This document shows, in pieces, positions 7,692-16,851 of a DNA stretch of 64,000 bases (the first letter of the stretch is position 1; each line of letters opens with the position of its first letter). The translations under genes and the position numbers were made by a program. The notes beneath the pieces are model-generated. The model was given only the letters and a program-made list of their open reading frames with translations. It ran no database searches and was not told the DNA's origin. Source of the stretch: Bradyrhizobium sp. Ghvi (GTDB lineage Bacteria; Pseudomonadota; Alphaproteobacteria; Rhizobiales; Xanthobacteraceae); NCBI RefSeq assembly GCF_900115265.1, contig NZ_FOVU01000013.1, forward strand, positions 62,001-126,000, in the 5' to 3' direction.

Positions 7692-9779
7692 ATGAACGTC
7701 GATCCCGGACGGCAGTTTCGTGAAATCGCCAGGCTGACGGTCAGCATTCGCCTTGCCGTCTCGGCGCTGGTGCTGGCCGCGATCCTGCTGACGGCAGCGT
7801 TGTCGAGCCTGTTGTGGTGGCGCACGGCGGAGGCGACCAGCCGGCAGCTCGCCTCGACTATCAACGAGCAGATCGTCGCGGCGGTGCGCAAGGAGGTCTC
7901 GGCCATCGTGGACGAGGCGCGGGCGGCGCATACGGCGATCCGCACCTTGTTCCTCCAGAACGTGCTCGATACCCGAGAAGCCGACAAGCGCGAATTCGTC
8001 TTCCTGTCGCAATTGCAATCGCAGGCCACGATTTCCTGGGTTGCTTTCGGCTGGCCCGACGGGTCGTTCTTCGCCGCGCATAAGCTCGGCGACCGCCACC
8101 TGGAGATGATGGAGATTTCGCTGACCGATCATGCGGGCCAGCGCCGTATTGACGAATATGACGTGGTGCCCGGGGATATCGAATTTGCCAACCGCCGCTT
8201 CGAGCCGACCGGATTCCGCGTCGCCGATCAGGCCTGGTTCAAGGCCGGGATCACAGCTGACGAGCCCCAATGGTTCAAGGTCATGGACCATGCGACTGGC
8301 CAGCGTCCGTCGATCGCTTTTGCCGGTCCGATCGATGTCTATCAGGAGCGGCAAGGCGTGCTTGCCGTCGTCATCGAATACACAAGGCTTGCGCGCTTCC
8401 TGTCGCAGCTGGACGTCGGGCACACCGGAACGGCCTTCATCATCGATGACAGTGGCGTGCTGGTTGCCGCTCCGGACAGGGACGCCGACGAACTGCATTC
8501 GGCGAAGGGCGACACCACGTTGCTGCCGCTTGCGCAGACGGCGCTCGCAAGGGCGGGTGAAGCCGGCGCCAAAGAGGCTTGGCGCAGCCGGCTCACCTCG
8601 CACGGCGCGGCCTATGAGGTCGCGCTCACGCCGCTACCGTTTCCCGGGTGGTCACTGGCCACCGTGATCCCTGAGGCCGAGTTCCTCGGTCCGGTCGAGA
8701 CGACGCTGCGGAACCTGATCCTCGGTCTTGCCATCGGCGCCGTGCTCGCGGCATTGGCGTCAGCCGTGCTGGCGCGTTCGGTCATTGCCGCGCCGTTGTC
8801 GCGCGTCGTCGGCGAGCTCCGTCATGTCGAAGCATTCGCGCTGGAGCAGGTTCGCCGCCATCCGTCGCGGCTGAAGGAGATCGCGAGCCTGTCGGGTGCG
8901 ATCGCCGAAATGGCGGCCGGCCTCTCCGCGTTCCGCAAGTTCATCCCTGCCGACCTCGTGCGTGCACTCCTGCGCCAGGGCGTGGAGGCAAGTCCCGGCG
9001 GAAGCATTCAGGAGCTCAGCGTGATGTTCATCGACATTGCAGGCTTCACCGGCTTGTCCGAGCGGCTCGGCGATCGCGTGGTGCCGCTGCTGTCGCGCTA
9101 TCTGGACGTCACCTCTGAGATCATCGTTGCCAATGGCGGCACCATCGACAAGTTCATCGGCGATGCGGTCATGGCATTCTGGGGCGCGCCACTGCCGCAG
9201 GAGGATCACGCAGTGCGATGCTGTCGCGCGGCGCTCGCGTGCCGCAGGGCGATCAGGGAGTCAGGCCTCACGGACGATCTCGGCCAGCCGCTTCAGATTC
9301 GAATCGGCATCAATTCCGGGCGCATGCTGGTCGGCAATATCGGCTCTGAGCTGCGGCTGAACTACACCGTGATCGGCGATGCAGTGAACGTTGCAAGCCG
9401 GCTCGAAGGTGCCAACAAATCCTATGGCACGCAGATCCTGATCGGCGAGACGACCGAACGCCTCGCGCGCGGTGCCATCGTCAGGCGCGAGATCGATAGC
9501 ATCGCCGTTTATGGGCGAGAGGAGGGGCTCGCCGTCCATGAGCTGATTGGAATGATGGATGAAGGCACGCTCGCGGCCGGCTGGATCAAGGACTATGAGC
9601 GCGGCCTCGCCAATTATCGCGCTCGTCGGTTTGCCGCAGCGCTCGCCGATTTCGAGGGCGTGTTGAAGCAGCGCGGTCACGATCGCCCGGCCGAACTGAT
9701 GCGCGAGCGCTGCCGCCAGCTCGCAGCGTCCGCGCCCGATGCCACCTGGAGGTCCGTGGCGGAATTGGCGTCGAAATGA
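7692..9779 (+). CDS. Membrane-bound adenylate/guanylate cyclase with periplasmic sensor (class III)
   Basis: About 695 residues. A helix near residues 15-42 and another near 343-365 bracket a periplasmic sensor that resembles a Cache domain. A short linker leads to a class III cyclase domain from about residue 440. Catalytic features are VMFIDIAGFTG (first metal Asp), IDKFIGDAVMAFWG (Lys and second Asp), and TVIGDAVNVASRLE (Asn and Arg). All residues needed for activity on ATP look present. A start at 7629 is possible, but the ATG at 7692 sits just before the amphipathic start of the protein. It is the first of three cyclase genes in 5 kb. Confidence 0.88.
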   Translation: MNVDPGRQFREIARLTVSIRLAVSALVLAAILLTAALSSLLWWRTAEATSRQLASTINEQIVAAVRKEVSAIVDEARAAHTAIRTLFLQNVLDTREADKREFVFLSQLQSQATISWVAFGWPDGSFFAAHKLGDRHLEMMEISLTDHAGQRRIDEYDVVPGDIEFANRRFEPTGFRVADQAWFKAGITADEPQWFKVMDHATGQRPSIAFAGPIDVYQERQGVLAVVIEYTRLARFLSQLDVGHTGTAFIIDDSGVLVAAPDRDADELHSAKGDTTLLPLAQTALARAGEAGAKEAWRSRLTSHGAAYEVALTPLPFPGWSLATVIPEAEFLGPVETTLRNLILGLAIGAVLAALASAVLARSVIAAPLSRVVGELRHVEAFALEQVRRHPSRLKEIASLSGAIAEMAAGLSAFRKFIPADLVRALLRQGVEASPGGSIQELSVMFIDIAGFTGLSERLGDRVVPLLSRYLDVTSEIIVANGGTIDKFIGDAVMAFWGAPLPQEDHAVRCCRAALACRRAIRESGLTDDLGQPLQIRIGINSGRMLVGNIGSELRLNYTVIGDAVNVASRLEGANKSYGTQILIGETTERLARGAIVRREIDSIAVYGREEGLAVHELIGMMDEGTLAAGWIKDYERGLANYRARRFAAALADFEGVLKQRGHDRPAELMRERCRQLAASAPDATWRSVAELASK

Positions 9780-9858
9780 TCGCGATTCGGAAGGATCTCG
9801 ACGCGAAAGCGTGGAGGCATTATTGATGCGCGGGTGATCCCCTGGACGCCCGCACCAC

Positions 9859-10443
9859 ATGAAAACCACGCTGCTCAAATCCGAAGACTATACCCGGGCG
9901 CCCTGGAAGAACGGCGGCGGCGTCTTTACCGATATCGCGGACGCTCATCGTCCCGGTGTGACGACCAAGGATTGGGACAGCCTGCTGTGGCGCTTCGCGT
10001 CCACGCCGATCGTGGCGCCGGGGCCGTTCTCGCACATGCCGGGCATCGACCGCCTGCAGATGGTGGTCGGCGGGCGCGGGCTGGTGCTGAGAGCGCCCGG
10101 GCGGGAGTTCGACGAGCGCGAGCCGTTCACGACCGTGCGTTTCACCGGCGAAATGGAGATCGTGACCGAGCTCGAAGCCGGCCCGGTCGAGGTCGTCAAC
10201 CTGATGGCGCGGCGCGGGGCGGCGGAGATCGAGCTGTCAGCGCTCAAGGAACCGGGCGAGCGGCCATTGCTATCAAGCACGCACCTCGTCTACGCGGTTT
10301 CCGGTGATTGTGGCATTCGACTCGAGGGCGAGGAATATGTCATTCCCAGCGGCTGCACATTGAAGATCGAGCTGTCTGCGGCCTCGAAGCTGAGCTTCGT
10401 TTCCGGCCTTGCCGTGCTGGGCTCGATCCGGCTCGTCGGCTAG
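9859..10443 (+). CDS. hutD: HutD family protein
   Basis: A 194-residue cupin-fold protein. The start APWKNGGGVFTDIA is the hallmark of HutD, and GPFSHMPGIDRLQMVVGG follows. HutD is linked to histidine utilisation and may sense or limit pathway intermediates, but its biochemical role is unclear. No hut catabolic genes are adjacent, which is unusual because hutD is often in the hut cluster. It sits alone between two cyclase genes. Confidence 0.85.
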   Translation: MKTTLLKSEDYTRAPWKNGGGVFTDIADAHRPGVTTKDWDSLLWRFASTPIVAPGPFSHMPGIDRLQMVVGGRGLVLRAPGREFDEREPFTTVRFTGEMEIVTELEAGPVEVVNLMARRGAAEIELSALKEPGERPLLSSTHLVYAVSGDCGIRLEGEEYVIPSGCTLKIELSAASKLSFVSGLAVLGSIRLVG

Positions 10444-10521
10444 GCGGCCGCCGCTGCGCACAATCCGTGCAACTGGCTAGGTTGACGCAACCCATTCGGA
10501 ATACGATATCTGCGACGATGC

Positions 10522-10563
10522 GGACCGCCGCCCAAGGACCGCCGCCCAAGGACCGAATCCCAA
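10522..10563. repeat. 14-base tandem repeat in a gene leader, about three copies
   Basis: GGACCGCCGCCCAA occurs twice head to tail (10522-10535 and 10536-10549). A third, degenerate copy, GGACCGAATCCCAA, follows at 10550-10563. The array ends 21 bases before the ATG of the second cyclase gene. Such arrays can change length by slippage. Confidence 0.8.
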
Positions 10564-10584
10564 GGCAAGCTAGATGGCCAGGAT

Positions 10585-11805
10585 ATGAACGCGCCCGACA
10601 AGATTCCCGCTGCCACGCTTTCCGACGGCGTCGTCGATTGGCTGACCAACGGCACGCGCGACCAGCGCTTTATCGACAACATCTTTGCCGAGATGTGCAT
10701 TCGCCTCCAGCAGGCGGGCATTCCGCTCAAGCGCTCGACGCTTCACGTCCAGATCCAGCATCCGCAATGGCTGGGGGCCCGCATCATGTGGTCCGACGGC
10801 ATGCGCGAGGCCGAGATCGGGCGCGTCGACTTCGACGTGAGGGAGCGCTCCGAATATATCGGAAGCCCTGCCAACGAGATGCTGGATGGCGCGACTGAAG
10901 TCCGCGAAAATCTGGAGCAGGATCCCTCGCTCGGCCGCAAGCACGCACTTTATGACGAAATGCGGGCGAAGGGCCTGACGGACTATGTCGCCTGGCCGCT
11001 CTACCACACCCTCGGCAAGCGCCATCTCATCACCTTCGCCACCGACCGGCGCGGCGGTTTTGACGATGCGCATATCGCGGCGCTGAAGAAGGTATTGCCG
11101 GTGCTGGCGCTGGTCAGCGAAATCCGCGTCAAGAATCGCCTGGCGCGCACGTTGCTGGAGACCTATGTCGGCTCCCATGCCGGCGAACTGATCCTCGCCG
11201 GCGCCACCAGGCGCGGCACCGGAACGACGGTGCGCGCCGCGATCATGATCTGCGACCTCAGGGATTTCACCAAGATTTCCGACAATTGGCCGCGCGACGA
11301 TGTCATCGATCTTCTCAACGATTATTTCGACGCGATGTCCGAACCGATCGCGCGGCACGGCGGCGAGATCCTGAAATTCATTGGCGACGGGTTGCTCGCC
11401 ATCTTCCCGCTGAGCCAGCCTCATGCCTGTGCCAACCTGCTGCGTGCCGTTGCCGAGGCCCGCGACGCCATGGTCGCACTGAACGAACGCAACAAGGGCA
11501 CAGGCCGCGCGCCGCTGAATTACGGCATCGGCGTCCATGTCGGTGACGTCATGTACGGCAATATCGGCTCGACCAGCCGGCTGGACTTCACCGTGATCGG
11601 CCCCGCCGTCAATATGGCCTCGCGCCTCGAGGCGCTCACCAAGCAGATCGGCAAGCCGGTGCTGTTGTCGCGCGATTTTGCCGAACTGGTGGCGCCGGAG
11701 TTCGAGCTCGAGCGCGTCGGCCAGCATGCGGTGCGCGGCTTCAGCGAACCGATCGAGCTGTTCGCGTTCCAGGCGGGCGGCGGGCTCAACGAGCGGATTG
11801 CTTGA
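10585..11805 (+). CDS. Soluble class III adenylate/guanylate cyclase
   Basis: A 406-residue protein with no membrane segment. Residues 1-200 form an unrecognised N-terminal sensor-like region containing HVQIQHPQWLGARIMW and GLTDYVAWPLYHTLGKRH. A class III cyclase domain follows from about 215, with IMICDLRDFTKIS (metal Asp), ILKFIGDGLLAIFP (Lys and second Asp) and VIGPAVNMASRLE (Asn, Arg). All catalytic positions appear intact. This N-terminal region paired with a cyclase is common in rhizobia, where many such genes of unknown signal occur. The leader contains a 14-base tandem repeat. Confidence 0.88.
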   Translation: MNAPDKIPAATLSDGVVDWLTNGTRDQRFIDNIFAEMCIRLQQAGIPLKRSTLHVQIQHPQWLGARIMWSDGMREAEIGRVDFDVRERSEYIGSPANEMLDGATEVRENLEQDPSLGRKHALYDEMRAKGLTDYVAWPLYHTLGKRHLITFATDRRGGFDDAHIAALKKVLPVLALVSEIRVKNRLARTLLETYVGSHAGELILAGATRRGTGTTVRAAIMICDLRDFTKISDNWPRDDVIDLLNDYFDAMSEPIARHGGEILKFIGDGLLAIFPLSQPHACANLLRAVAEARDAMVALNERNKGTGRAPLNYGIGVHVGDVMYGNIGSTSRLDFTVIGPAVNMASRLEALTKQIGKPVLLSRDFAELVAPEFELERVGQHAVRGFSEPIELFAFQAGGGLNERIA

Positions 11806-11889
11806 TCACGCGCTGTTGCCAAGCCGCAAACGTCCAATTACGTTTCGTCTCAGGTCCGCCAAGATGGTCCAGCGATTGGCCGCAAACTC

Positions 11890-12687
11890 ATGCCCAAATT
11901 CCTTCGCATCGGCCTGCATCAGTCGAACGTATCGGGGTACACATCGAAGGCATGGTGCGTGCGGCGGGTCGGCCCTGCGGTGTTCCTGAAATGGGGGGCC
12001 GTCGAGGTCCAGGGCGCCGGCAAGAGTCGCAAGGTCTACTGGTCGCGTCTGCCGCAGGAGAAAACGATCCGTTGCGGCACGGCGCAGCGCGCCCAGGACT
12101 ACATCAAATCCGCGATCGCGCGGCGGCGCAGCCATGATTATGAGCCGCTGGCTGGAGCTATTCTGGCGCAGCGAAAATCCGCCAATGGCAGTGCCGACCT
12201 CAAGCAGGCGCGCGCAACGATCCTGATCGTGGACATCGTCGGCTCCACGGCGAAAGCGGCAAAGCTCGGGGACGCACGCTGGACCAAGGTGATGGGCCTC
12301 TATTACGCGGCGGTTCGCAAAGAGCTGAAGTCGTCGCGCGGCAGGGAGGTCGTCACGACCGGCGACGGCGTGCTCGCGACCTTCAAGGCGCCGGCGGCGG
12401 GCATCAATTGCGCGACCGCGATCAAAAAAGCCGTGCGCACGCTGGGCCTCGAGATCCGAGTGGGCTTGCACGCCGGCGAATACGCGATCAGCGGCGGCGA
12501 AATGGTTGGGCTTGCCTTCCACATCGGCACCCGCGTTGCCGCGAAGGCACGTGCCGGGGAAGTCCTGGTCTCGAGCGCGGTCAAGGATCTGCTCGCAGCG
12601 CAATCCCAGATTCGTCTCAGGGATCACGGCAGCCACCAGCTCAAGGGCGTTCCGGCGCGGTGGCGGCTGTATCGGGTCGAGGGCTGA
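11890..12687 (+). CDS. Class III cyclase-like protein with an atypical active site
   Basis: A 265-residue soluble protein. The N-terminal 70 residues (SGYTSKAWCVRRVGP, FLKWGAVEVQG, KVYWSR) form a small basic domain that I do not recognise with certainty. The cyclase domain follows, with LIVDIVGSTAKAA (first Asp), VVTTGDGVLATF (second Asp) and GLAFHIGTRVAAKA. Where active enzymes have a Lys two residues before TGDG this protein has Val, and the usual Asn of the last motif is His. The His is known in some subclasses; the missing Lys suggests altered nucleotide preference or loss of activity. It lies 84 bases after the second cyclase gene. Confidence 0.8.
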   Translation: MPKFLRIGLHQSNVSGYTSKAWCVRRVGPAVFLKWGAVEVQGAGKSRKVYWSRLPQEKTIRCGTAQRAQDYIKSAIARRRSHDYEPLAGAILAQRKSANGSADLKQARATILIVDIVGSTAKAAKLGDARWTKVMGLYYAAVRKELKSSRGREVVTTGDGVLATFKAPAAGINCATAIKKAVRTLGLEIRVGLHAGEYAISGGEMVGLAFHIGTRVAAKARAGEVLVSSAVKDLLAAQSQIRLRDHGSHQLKGVPARWRLYRVEG

Positions 12688-12823
12688 AGCCCCTCTCGCC
12701 AAGACTTTCGCCTGTCTCGCCAGCGTTCTCGTGTCGAATGCCTTCCCGCCGGGAATAAACAGAACTCGAACTGATCCTCACCAGAGGAAATGCGTGCGCG
12801 CTTTGACGCGGGGCGACGTCGCT

Positions 12824-14278
12824 CTATCGCGGCTGCGTCACCTTGAAGTCCTCGAGCGCGCGGCGGACATTGTCCACGACGCTGGCCCAATCGCCTCGCT
12901 TGGGTTGCCTGAACAGCCGCATGGACCGATACCACGGGCTGTCGTCTCGATTGAGCAGCCAGCGCCAGTCCGGGTTGAACGGCAGCATCGTCCAGACCGG
13001 GGCGCCCAGCGCGCCCGAGAGGTGGACGACGCTGGTATCGGCCGAGATCACGAGGTCAAGGCAAGACACCAGCGCGGCGGTCTCGCTGAAATCCGTGAGC
13101 TGCTCTGTAAGGTCGACGATGTCACCGCGTTCGCCGAGGAAGGTGCGGTCCTGATCGCGGATGCCTTTTTGCAAGGAGACGAACTGGACGTCGCAATTCA
13201 AGAGAGGCGTAAGCGCGCGCAGCGGGATCGACCGGTTGTGGTCGTTCTTGTGACCCGGATCCCCCGACCAGACCAGTCCGACACGCAAGCGCGTGTGAGG
13301 CCCAAGCCGGTCGTCCCACACCTTCACGCGCGCCGCCGGCGGCGCGGGGACATACGACTCTGCCAACGGGATCGTATCGAGCCGCGTTCCGAATGCCAGC
13401 GGCAGGCTGCCGAGAGGGCAATGCAGGTCGAATGCCAGCGAGGGCGTCGACGACCGGTCGATGCAAGTTGCAACGCCGGGGATCCCAGCCAGCAGCGACC
13501 TGACCGCAGGCCTGACCTCCAGTATGACCCGGCCGCCGAGCGCAGCCACCATGGGCGCATAACGCGCAAACTGGATCGAGTCGCCCAGTGCCTCGTCGGC
13601 ATGAAGCAATATGGTCTTGCCTTCGACCGGCTGCTTGCCAAGCCAGAGCGGCTGGGAAAAGCCGCGACCAGTGAGGCCGAGAGACGACGCTTTCCAGCGG
13701 ACCTCGCGTCCGCGCCAGCCTCGCTCGAAGTCGCCGGTCAGCATCTGGAGAAGCGCCAGATTCCAGATCGTGTCTGCATTGCCAGGGTCGATGGCCAATG
13801 ATTGGTGAAAGATGGCGAAAGCCTCATCCAGCAGGAGCTGGCTCCACAATGCCCGCGCCTTTTCGTTGAGCGCTGCGGAGAACTTCGGACGCAGCGCGAG
13901 CGCGCGGTCGAAGCTCGAGAAGGCCTGCTCCATCCGCCCCAGTCTCGCATGAAGCGTGCCGAGGTTCTTGTGCGTCTCCGCCTCGCCGGGGTTCAGCGCG
14001 ATCGATCTCTCGAAGTCGGCCTGCGCCTCGTCGAACCGGCCCAGCCGCTGCAGGCAAAGTCCGCGCGTCTGATACAGAGGTGCGATCCCGGGATTGAGCT
14101 TGTCGAATGCGTTGAAGCATTCCAGCGCTTCCGCATACCGGCCGAGATTGAACAGCGCTTGGCCTTGTTTCGCGGCTTCCAGACTTTGTTGCGCGGCCGC
14201 TAGATTCGGCGGCGCGACGATCTGGGATGGCCTCGCCGCGGACCGGCGCTCTTGACGGTTCATCGGCTGATCGGACAA
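12824..14278 (-). CDS. TPR repeat protein fused to a GT9-like glycosyltransferase domain
   Basis: A 484-residue protein. Residues about 30-185 hold four to five TPR units, seen in ALFNLGRYAEALECFNAF, ALDPG-type turns and LGRFDEAQADFERSIALNP. The C-terminal half resembles heptosyltransferase-like GT-B enzymes, with ILLHADEALGDSIQFARY and the late motif VVISADTSVVHLSGALGAPVW. Such proteins are common in Bradyrhizobium and are thought to glycosylate proteins or envelope components, but acceptors are unknown. It is a single gene, convergent with the cyclase gene. Confidence 0.82.
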   Translation of the reverse strand: MSDQPMNRQERRSAARPSQIVAPPNLAAAQQSLEAAKQGQALFNLGRYAEALECFNAFDKLNPGIAPLYQTRGLCLQRLGRFDEAQADFERSIALNPGEAETHKNLGTLHARLGRMEQAFSSFDRALALRPKFSAALNEKARALWSQLLLDEAFAIFHQSLAIDPGNADTIWNLALLQMLTGDFERGWRGREVRWKASSLGLTGRGFSQPLWLGKQPVEGKTILLHADEALGDSIQFARYAPMVAALGGRVILEVRPAVRSLLAGIPGVATCIDRSSTPSLAFDLHCPLGSLPLAFGTRLDTIPLAESYVPAPPAARVKVWDDRLGPHTRLRVGLVWSGDPGHKNDHNRSIPLRALTPLLNCDVQFVSLQKGIRDQDRTFLGERGDIVDLTEQLTDFSETAALVSCLDLVISADTSVVHLSGALGAPVWTMLPFNPDWRWLLNRDDSPWYRSMRLFRQPKRGDWASVVDNVRRALEDFKVTQPR

Positions 14279-14517
14279 GTGTTGGATGTCGGACGCCCCG
14301 TGATTTTTGGGTCACGCAAAAGGAGGCGCCCGTCGCACTTGCGTTCTCGGTCCGTCATTCCGTGTGTGGCCGTGGTTGCGAGTGCTGCCGAACGCGATCG
14401 TGGCATCGCGTTGACGCAGTTTCCGGCGCCAAGCTGGTGTGAAGCTGGCGCACGGCGAGCGGCAGGCCTGAGGTGGCAACAGATCGATGGAGTGGGCCCG
14501 CTGGCTGCGGCGTCGCC

Positions 14518-14886
14518 CTATTTCTCGACCGCCCCGGTCCAGTCCTTGAATCCGCCGACGTTGAACACTTTCTCGTATCCCATATCCTTGAGCAACTTGC
14601 CGGCCAACGCCGATCTGCCGCCGGACGCGCAGTAGAGAATCACGGTCTTGCTCTTGTCGAATGCCTTGTCGTGATAGGGCGATTCCGGATCGGCGCGAAA
14701 CTCGAGCATGCCGCGCGAGACGTTCAGGGCGCCTGCGATCTTGCCGCTGGCCGCGACTTCAGGTGCATCGCGAACGTCCACGACAAGCGTATTGCCATTC
14801 TTGATCATCTCGGAAGCCTGTTCCGACGTGATCTTGGGAATTGCCGCATTCGCGGCTTCGAGCATTTGCTTGACGCTGGTGGCCAT
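14518..14886 (-). CDS. Rhodanese-like sulfurtransferase
   Basis: A 122-residue single rhodanese domain. LVVDVRDAPEVAASGKI is the CH2A region, and the active-site loop is LYCASGGRSALAG with the catalytic cysteine. The loop length fits sulfur rather than phosphate chemistry. The ATG at 14886 is chosen because GGAGAGAG precedes it by seven bases. It lies upstream of a dihaem cytochrome gene on the same strand in gene order but 126 bases apart, so a joint role in sulfur or redox stress is only a suggestion. Confidence 0.88.
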   Translation of the reverse strand: MATSVKQMLEAANAAIPKITSEQASEMIKNGNTLVVDVRDAPEVAASGKIAGALNVSRGMLEFRADPESPYHDKAFDKSKTVILYCASGGRSALAGKLLKDMGYEKVFNVGGFKDWTGAVEK

Positions 14887-15012
14887 TGGTTCTCTCTCCG
14901 TTGTCGTCCCCGAGGCGGACGATAGCATAACGCTCGCGCTTCGCCTCCTCCTATTGGAGGAGCATCGAGGCTATGGCGCGGAGTAATTGGGCACTGGGAA
15001 GCAAGGCGCCGT

Positions 15013-15735
15013 CTAGCGCAGTGAGCGGGCTTTCAATGTTTCGAGAAACGCTACGATCGCGTCGATCTGGTAATCCGCAAGTCGCGGGTTGGGCATGGCT
15101 TGGTCGGGTCCAAGCCTGCGATGGCGCGATGCCAGGAATTGCCTGATGGCATCGGCGGAGAACGACGGACGATTGATGATCTCGAGGAAGCTCGGCGGAG
15201 AGGGGCGGTACGCCGGCGATTCCTTGGCGGCATCCTCCACGATATGGCACGTTCCGCAGGACCCATGGGCCTGCGCCCGGCCTTCCGCAATCTGATCGAC
15301 GAACAATTGGTTCTCGACCGGCGGCCGAAGCGGTACCTGGATTGTGATCGAGGCGAAGCTGCTGGCCCGATGGCAGCTGTTGCATTCGTCCGTCAGGGCC
15401 GAATACGCTTTGGTGAACCCAGGTAGATCTTTCTGCTGTATCGCTTGTCGCACGGCTTGCAGCTGAAGCTTGGCCGGCGCGATCGGTGCTGGATCGGGCA
15501 GGAGCCTGCTCGCCCTTTCAAAACCATCGTCCAACTGCCGGGTTTCGTAGTTCGCCAGGCTCCAGTTGCTGAGCTTGCCCGCAAACCACAGCTTGGCATG
15601 CTGCAACTGAAGCCGGATCATGAGATCGGAGAGCGCGGCGGAGCCGCCGGCGGACGTGGTTTGGGCTGGCGCTTCTGCGCTCGATGCAGCCATTGCCGTC
15701 AAAATCGCAGCGATGAGCAAGGCTAGCAGACGCAT
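15013..15735 (-). CDS. Periplasmic cytochrome c with two haem-binding motifs
   Basis: About 240 residues. The signal peptide is MRLLALLIAAILTAMAASSAEA. Two CxxCH sites are visible, CNSCH near residue 117 and CGTCH near 160. A distal methionine could come from QAMPNPRLADYQ. The first half is a helical region without haem motifs, so the two haems lie in the second part. The ATG at 15735 is preferred because GGGA lies nine bases upstream; starts at 15753 or 15756 add six or seven residues. A FixK-type box upstream is shared with the divergent CBS-BON gene, which suggests microoxic control. Confidence 0.82.
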   Translation of the reverse strand: MRLLALLIAAILTAMAASSAEAPAQTTSAGGSAALSDLMIRLQLQHAKLWFAGKLSNWSLANYETRQLDDGFERASRLLPDPAPIAPAKLQLQAVRQAIQQKDLPGFTKAYSALTDECNSCHRASSFASITIQVPLRPPVENQLFVDQIAEGRAQAHGSCGTCHIVEDAAKESPAYRPSPPSFLEIINRPSFSADAIRQFLASRHRRLGPDQAMPNPRLADYQIDAIVAFLETLKARSLR

Positions 15736-15786
15736 GGCGAATGTCCCGGACATCACGGCAGCATGACAGTCGATCGCGCCCCGGAG

Positions 15787-15800
15787 TTGATCTCAGTCAA
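15787..15800. promoter_or_regulatory. FixK/FNR-type box between cytochrome c and CBS-BON genes
   Basis: TTGATCTCAGTCAA fits TTGA-N6-TCAA, the FixK2/FNR-type consensus of rhizobia. It is centred about 58 bases before the ATG of the CBS-BON gene, which would place a start site near 15834 if the usual -40.5 spacing holds. It could also serve the divergent cytochrome gene. Confidence 0.6.
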
Positions 15801-15851
15801 GCCTCTGTCAGGGGGAGCAAGTAGCTGTAAGATCTCTTTGGAGTGGAAGAC

Positions 15852-16610
15852 ATGCGCGCGCACCAGATTATGTCCCGGCGGGTCATAGCTATTCGTCCTG
15901 AAGCCTCCATCGTTCAGGCCATCAAGATCATGCTGGCCCATCACATCAGTGGCCTGCCGGTCACGGATTCGGCGGGAAAGCTGGTCGGCATCATCTGCGA
16001 AAGCGACTTCCTCAGGCGGGCGGAGTTGGAAACGGAGCATAGCCGCAACCGGCTGCTGAGCGTCCTGCTTGGAGCGGACCGGACCGCGCGCGAGTTCGTG
16101 AAGGAGCATGGGCGCAAGGTCGAGCAGGTCATGACGCGCGATCCGGCGACCGTCAGGGAGGATACGTCCCTCGAGGAGATTGCCGGTTTGATGGAGCGCC
16201 GAAACCTCAACCACGTCCCGGTCATGCGCGATGACCGCATCATCGGCATCATCACCCGGTCTGACTTCCTGTCCGCGGTTGCCGGTCCGTTGACCGGCGC
16301 CTCTGGCTACTCGGAAGATGACAACCAGATTCGCCGGTCGGTCCTCGCGGCGATGTCAGGGAAGCCCTGGCAACCCGTCGGCTTGAACGTCAGCGTCAGG
16401 AACGGCGTGGTGACGCTGCGAGGCGTCGTAAACGGCGACAATGCGCATCAGGCGGCGATCGTGGCTTGCGAGAACGCGTCCGGCGTTCGCGAAGTCGATG
16501 ACCGCCTGTGCCTTCAGTCGACCCGTCCCGATCCGGAGGATGAGTATGGCGGCGGTGACTTCGTCTCGGTGCAGGCAGAGCCCTCCACGCTGGATGATGA
16601 ACCGCTGTAA
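15852..16610 (+). CDS. Tandem CBS domain plus BON domain protein
   Basis: About 252 residues. Two CBS motifs span about 5-60 (ISGLPVTDSAGKLVGIICESDFL) and 95-145 (LNHVPVMRDDRIIGIITRSDFL). These pairs bind adenosine ligands. A C-terminal BON domain is at about 155-220 (VGLNVSVRNGVVTLRGVVN). The ATG at 15852 is chosen because GGAG lies eight bases upstream and the paralogue at 17434-18156 starts the same way (MRAHxIM). A FixK-type box lies upstream. It is probably a soluble stress regulator of unknown partner. Confidence 0.88.
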   Translation: MRAHQIMSRRVIAIRPEASIVQAIKIMLAHHISGLPVTDSAGKLVGIICESDFLRRAELETEHSRNRLLSVLLGADRTAREFVKEHGRKVEQVMTRDPATVREDTSLEEIAGLMERRNLNHVPVMRDDRIIGIITRSDFLSAVAGPLTGASGYSEDDNQIRRSVLAAMSGKPWQPVGLNVSVRNGVVTLRGVVNGDNAHQAAIVACENASGVREVDDRLCLQSTRPDPEDEYGGGDFVSVQAEPSTLDDEPL

Positions 16611-16657
16611 CCTGCCGATCAGAAGACCGGGATTTGATCGGGCGAGCAGGCGATCGC

Positions 16658-16822
16658 CTAGTCTGCCGACGAGCGACGGGTGAAATGGCGCGCCGCACCA
16701 CGACCGGTGTTGGAACGGACGGGCTGCCTGGCAGGTCTGGCCAGTGAAGAAAAACAAAGCGCGAGTTCGAGAACGCCAAACATCGCGAGAACCATCAGGG
16801 CCTTGATTGCTTCATTGGTCAT
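16658..16822 (-). CDS. Small hypothetical protein with one membrane helix
   Basis: A 54-codon frame starting MTNEAIKALMVLAMFGVLEL, with a hydrophobic helix in the first 28 residues and a basic tail. It starts 29 bases after the stop of the next small membrane gene, on the same strand. AGGG lies about ten bases before the ATG. It is too short for homology to be judged by eye and could be a chance frame. Confidence 0.35.
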   Translation of the reverse strand: MTNEAIKALMVLAMFGVLELALCFSSLARPARQPVRSNTGRGAARHFTRRSSAD

Positions 16823-16851
16823 CTGGATACCCTTCGACAGGCCTTTCTCTG

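Noticed and set aside
12506..13801. 431-codon open frame on the plus strand opposite the TPR glycosyltransferase
   Set aside because: The minus strand gene has TPR and GT motifs; the plus frame is low-complexity shadow.
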